From: Hyphodiscus hymeniophilus
Lineage: Eukaryota; Ascomycota; Leotiomycetes; Helotiales; Hyphodiscaceae
Direction: 5' to 3'
Length of the DNA: 64,000 bases
Assembly (NCBI GenBank): GCA_016508695.1
Contig: VNKQ01000004.1
Coordinates: 620,001-684,000 of the forward strand
A program made the position numbers and the translations under genes. This document shows, piece by piece, positions 59,518-64,000 of this stretch; position 1 is the first letter of the stretch; every line of letters starts with the position of its first letter. The notes under the pieces are model-generated. The model was not told the DNA's origin and searched no databases. It saw only the letters and a list, made by a program, of their open reading frames with translations.

Positions 59518-59839
59518 GTAGGAGTTACAAATCGATCAGAGAATAAACGCTTTACTCCACGATCATTTCCTTCTTGACCTTGCTAGGCTGTGGACAAAGA
59601 ACCGAGAGAAGAAGCATTGTTAAGTTGTGTGTTAATGCCCGGCTGGCGCAAGTTGATTAGCTGTGGGAGGCTGGATTCACAAGAATTTGATTCAATCTGA
59701 TGTTGATCTTTCGAAACCTTTATAGAATTCACACACCAAAAAAACCGAACTAAATTGACCAAGAAACAAAAAAGTATATTAACCGACCTGATGCTGCCAT
59801 GTAGCATTAGCATGCCACGATTTAGCACGATCACGATTC
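59518..59839. other. 3' flank of the reductase gene
   Basis: Moderately AT-rich; no gene recognised. A short block near 59784-59810 resembles part of the repeat at 60369. Confidence 0.4.
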
Positions 59840-59950
59840 ACCTAGCGATTAACCGAGACAACCCCGGAACTGGAATAATCCCGAGCCAAAAATGCTCCCG
59901 AAACCACTTGCATGAACTCCAAAGACAATCTTGAAATGGCAAAAAATTTT
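59840..59950. repeat. Interspersed repeat fragment, less mutated copy
   Basis: About 110 bp shared with 60381-60516, beginning CCTAGCGATTAACCGAGA and containing CCCGAGCCAAAAATGCTC. This copy keeps C where the other has T. Confidence 0.75.
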
Positions 59951-60380
59951 ATCTTTAATGTTACGCCGGAAACCAACAGCCATTTGGACCCGAGCCCTGA
60001 TCTCACGTTGTGATATAGGGAAATGTTGGCTAAGAGCATGGCTTACAACTTCTCGTAAGGAGAAATGGCTGTCAAGTGTGTCCTCGGATTCAACATCATA
60101 CAACTCGCTACTGGGGTCTATCGCTAATTATGGTGTGGGCAACCTCACAAGACGGCTTTCAGCTAATTCAGCAGCCTGTAGGCCATTGACTGCAGACTAG
60201 TAGAGAATTATTGTAAGATAACGTTGTCTGTAGGAGGAGAGCAAAATATCAAATTGGGGCATATATGTATTGTATAAAAGGAACTGTCTAGCGGAATTAT
60301 TTGGAGAAAAAAATATGTCTCTAGATTGTGCGCAAGGCATAGACGTCTGATGTTGACGAGATCCGGTCACCTAATGCTGC

Positions 60381-60516
60381 CGACCTAGTGATTAACCGAG
60401 ATAATGCCGGAATAAGCCCGAGCCAAGAATACTCCCGAAATAGCTATATAAACTCTAAAAATGCTCTCGAAACAGTTGTATAAACTCTAAAGACAATCCA
60501 AAAATAGCAAAAATTT
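60381..60516. repeat. Interspersed repeat fragment, more mutated copy with internal duplication
   Basis: Direct repeat of 59840-59950 with many C-to-T changes (CCTAGTGATTAACCGAGA). It also contains an internal duplication of about 30 bp: CTCCCGAAATAGC and CTCTCGAAACAG, each followed by TATAAACTCTAAA. Confidence 0.75.
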
Positions 60517-63500
60517 ACTTCCCTAATACTATGCGAGTTAACTCTTAGGGAGTAATTTTTTTCTATTTTAAGGTTAATTTATAAGTATAAGAGTAAAAAA
60601 ACATATGTCTTAAGTATATAATATACTCTTATATTTATAGCGAGTCTATAAGTAATATTACCTTTTCTACTAAGTCTTAATCTAATAAGTACTCTTATCT
60701 TAGAATCTTAGTTATTAGCAAAGGTATATATAGTCTAGAGACTCCTTTGCTTAATAGCTAGTTATTATATCCTTGGCTTTAACTAAAGTAGGCTAAGGCG
60801 TACGCTTTGCCTACTTTTAGTCTTTACTTACTTTCCTTCTACTTCCCTTTCTTTCCCTTACCTCTCTTTTCTTTTCTACTAACCTCCTTTCTCCCTCTTT
60901 CTTACTATATACTAGTATAACTTATAAGTTATCGAGGATGTTATATTAGCTCTTAAGCGTTTAAGGCTCCCGGATTATAAGTTCGATTTGTAAATTCGAC
61001 TTATAAGAAGTTTGAATTATTAAGGGAGCTAAGATATTGACTTTTCGGATTTTTGGGTTTTAATAGTTGAATTTAGTATTATTAGAAGTTATTAGTTTCT
61101 AAACCCAAAAGTATACTTATTATAATACTTATACCTTAGATCTTTATAAGTTATTATTATAAGTGGGACTCGTTGACTATAAAATGCTTAACTTTTCTAT
61201 TACTTTATAATAGGCGCTATAAAACGATTACTTATTAGTCGAACTCTAGCCTTATAACTTGGCTAAGCTTTATAACTATTGGATCCTTTTTCCTTTTATA
61301 AGTTTGTTTATTATAGTATTAAGCTTATAGTTCTCTCTTTTAACGAATAGCCTCTAAGCATTTAGTAATATTAATTTACTTATAATAATAAAAGATATAA
61401 GACTAGATTATAATAATACTAGTAAATAATATAATTCGATCGCAAAATAAGTAAACGAGGTTTAGCTTATTTGTCTTAGGCTATATTAGCGTAATAATAT
61501 TATTAAGGGTAATACTTAGAGATAAACTTTTATAGAACTTAAGGGGTATTTAGTATTTGAAGGTGTGATATAAATATTACTACGGATATTATAGTTGTGA
61601 AATTAGTAGTAAGCTTTAGCTATAGCGTAGAACGGAGAATTATATTAAGTAGCTTTCGAACGCTATTAATATAGCTAGTTATAATAATTAAACGTTAGTA
61701 ATTTTTCGATGATACTAAGTAAAGAGGTAGGCTAGAGGCTAATAAGACTTACTTATAAGAAGTACCTTAAAGTGTAATTATAGTAATCGCACTATTTTAG
61801 AACTAGTTTGCCTTCCCTACGTAAAAATCGAGCTCGTTTATAATATTTCTTATAATCTTTGTTTAAGATAATAGATTTAAGTACTAGGTATAAAAGACAA
61901 AGGTCTTAGTAGCAAAGGTAAGAGCTGTAAAGAGTTTGCTAATAGCTATTCCTAAGAAAATTATTAAGATTTACTCCTCGAGGTAAATTCTCGCTTTATT
62001 GATTACTTTTAAATTATACTTTAGCTCGAGTAATACTCGTTATATAATCGTTAAACTTATATAACTAATTCTAGTTAGCTCTAGCTTATATAAATATAAG
62101 AAGTATAAAACTTATAAAACTTATAGTCTATTCCCTTAAGAGGACATTTTAAATACTAAAAGAGCTCTATTAAGGTAGTTAGTTGTAATAGTTCCTAAGT
62201 AGTAAGTAGTAAGATATAGGTCGCTTAGTATTTTAGAGTTATACTTTATTCTATAAGGAGTATAGTATAATATTATTTAAAATAGTCTCTCTTTACTATT
62301 GTTATTTAAGAAATCGCTTGTTATTATAATAGTTTCTTCTTAGATTGCTTAGTCTTATAATTAGGTACTATATCCTTCGAGGCGTAATTAATAAATAAGC
62401 GTTTTTTGTTTTAAGATATTTTGGCTATAATACTTATAGTGTCTTGATTTGGGGTACTATAGCTTATTATAAGTATATTTTCGTCTAGGCTATTAGAGAC
62501 AAACTCTCCGAATTTCTAGTATTCGTTCTTATTTATTAGAACGCTATATTATAAACGAGATTCTAGGCTAAAAGAAGCTTATTCGTTACTAGTAAATCTT
62601 ATTTGTAAGCGAAAGGTCTACTATTAAAAGCTATTGTCCTTATTCTTATTATTAGTTAGCTTAAAGTAATAGTTATATTATAGTAAGAATTAGTATTTAT
62701 GCGAGAATTCGTTCTCGAAATGTCTTATTTAAAGGCCCGATTAATACGAGAAACCTAAAGTCCTAACTAAGTATTCTTTTTGAGTATTAAACAAACTATT
62801 ATCCTCGGAACTATTATACTTTGTAAATAATTCTCTATTATATGCGAATTATTTATAAATAGGATTTTTTCTCTATGAGTTTATTCTTTTTTACCGAGTA
62901 TCGGGCGGTTATAGAGTTTTACTCTCGTAAGCTTCGCTAGTAAGTAGGGTTTAAAGAGTTCCTTTATAAGCTATAACCTACTTACTAATAGTATATTCTC
63001 TTAAAGTGTGTAAATTAGGCTATAGGGTTTAAAAAGGCTTTTTGAGAAGTAAATTAAGGCTAAATCGCTAATCTAGTAATAAAAAAGGGAGTTCTAAGAG
63101 TACTAGCTACTAAGGTTATTAAAGGGTATTATCTAAGAAGTTATTAAGATTAAAAGTTCTAGAGGCGTTACTAATTATATAAGTACTTTCTTACGAGGCT
63201 ATATCTAGCGTATAACGAACTTAACAAAGTCTAGATTTATAAGGAGTCTAGTTTATAAATGTTTATAATAGTTAAATAAAGGTATTTTTATAGTATTATT
63301 TAATATAGTAATTTAAGTTATATTGTCTTATATAAATAATTAGATTTTAGTATAGTCGACTAGTTATAAGATTTACTTATAGGCATTTGAATCCTTTGCT
63401 TACTATAGTTTTTACTAATACTACTACCTAAACTAACTTATTATATATAAAATCTTACGACCCTAATTGTTAAATAAAAAGACCTCGTTTTAGCTACTAT

Positions 63501-64000
63501 TAGTAAACGACTATATAGACTCTATAGTAATACTTTTAGACTAAATCTCAAAATCCAAGTATATTAATAAATAAAAGAAGATTTATATATATATATATAA
63601 TATACTCTCTTAATACTATAACCGTAATAAATAATTTTATTATTATCTATTTCCTTTTATTAGTTTTAGTCTTTTATATTACTATTATTACTACTATTAC
63701 TACTATTACTACAAAGTAGAACCTAATAGGTATAGTAATATATTATTTATTAGGTATTTTTAGATATATCTTTAAACCCTAATTTATTTGAGATACAAAG
63801 ACCTCTTAGCTATATAAGAATATATATATCTTTAACTATATATTATAAGAATAATAAAAAGTAACTTTAGAGTAACTAGTAAGTTAACTCTCCCTTGGCT
63901 TTTATTTAATATTATAAAAAATTGTTTATAGTTTATTACGTATTTTAAAAGATTATAAACCCGCTCTTAAAATAGCTAGAGGCTCTCTTAATTCTCAAGT
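60517..64000. repeat. AT-rich, RIP-like degenerate repeat DNA to the window end
   Basis: Very AT-rich with TA excess, almost no long open frames and no recognisable gene, like the interior of the 13.6-17.0 kb transposon. It is most likely a RIP-destroyed transposon or the edge of a larger AT-rich island. The element type cannot be read, and the right boundary is beyond the window. A (TAC/TAT)n run is at about 63678-63712. Confidence 0.75.

Noticed and set aside
60966..61030. Imperfect hairpin GCTCCC...GGGAGC in AT-rich DNA
   Set aside because: Only short paired arms in low-complexity sequence; not enough to call an element or RNA.

Overview
The window is nuclear DNA of a filamentous ascomycete (Pezizomycotina). 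Genes carry many short GT-AG introns (mostly 46-83 nt) with CTRAY-like branch sites. The gene set is fungal: NIMA kinase, MIC19/DUF1690, ML/TRP-like channel, WSC protein, and a Goodbye-NACHT STAND protein. Repeats have collapsed to AT-rich, stop-riddled DNA, as repeat-induced point mutation (RIP) leaves them. My impression is a leotiomycete, but the sequence alone does not prove the class. I recognise no rRNA, tRNA, CRISPR array or intact transposase.

Layout. 0-13.2 kb: a ferric reductase with a long proline-rich insert; a Rab escort protein gene carrying an apparent 1-nt frameshift; a large minus-strand STAND/NLR-like gene (Goodbye, NACHT, helical/TPR-like region, cysteine/histidine-rich C-terminus); and a secreted WSC-domain protein. 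13.6-17.0 kb: a dead 3.4-kb terminal-inverted-repeat (TIR) DNA transposon with 41-bp TIRs and an 8-bp TATATAAA target duplication. It contains a nested MITE-like element and a 413-bp tandem duplication that includes its own right end. 17.6-23.8 kb: a GNAT acetyltransferase, nimA/KIN3, and TYW3 divergent from nimA. 23.8-27.3 kb is a long spacer without a recognisable gene. 27.3-39 kb: an FLC/TRP-like membrane protein, cohesin RAD21/MCD1 and importin beta-1. 39-46.3 kb: 2-isopropylmalate synthase with an exact TGAGTCA upstream, a second ferric reductase, and MICOS subunit MIC19. 47-59.5 kb: an ankyrin-BTB-BTB protein, an RRM protein, a decayed metallo-beta-lactamase-fold pseudogene, ARPC4 and UBP6 from a short divergent promoter, and an ECM4-like glutathionyl-hydroquinone reductase. 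59.5-64 kb: repeat fragments, then AT-rich RIP-like DNA to the window end.

Most genes are single-copy housekeeping genes. They cover trafficking and nuclear import, cell division, tRNA modification, leucine synthesis, mitochondrial structure, actin and proteasome-linked deubiquitination. They do not form one pathway. The accessory part is the NLR-like gene, the WSC gene and the transposon side by side at 5.7-17 kb, the metallo-beta-lactamase-fold relic at 53.8 kb, and the repeats at the right end. Both ferric reductases point to reductive iron or copper handling, and the second has GATA-type motifs upstream. I see no clear previously undescribed multi-gene system. The best leads are the architecture of the NLR-like gene, the structure of the transposon, and an unexplained cluster of five GTCGACA motifs at 19.35-19.45 kb.

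All gene models were assembled by eye from reading frames, splice signals and family resemblance. Exon lengths were checked for phase. No database search was run.
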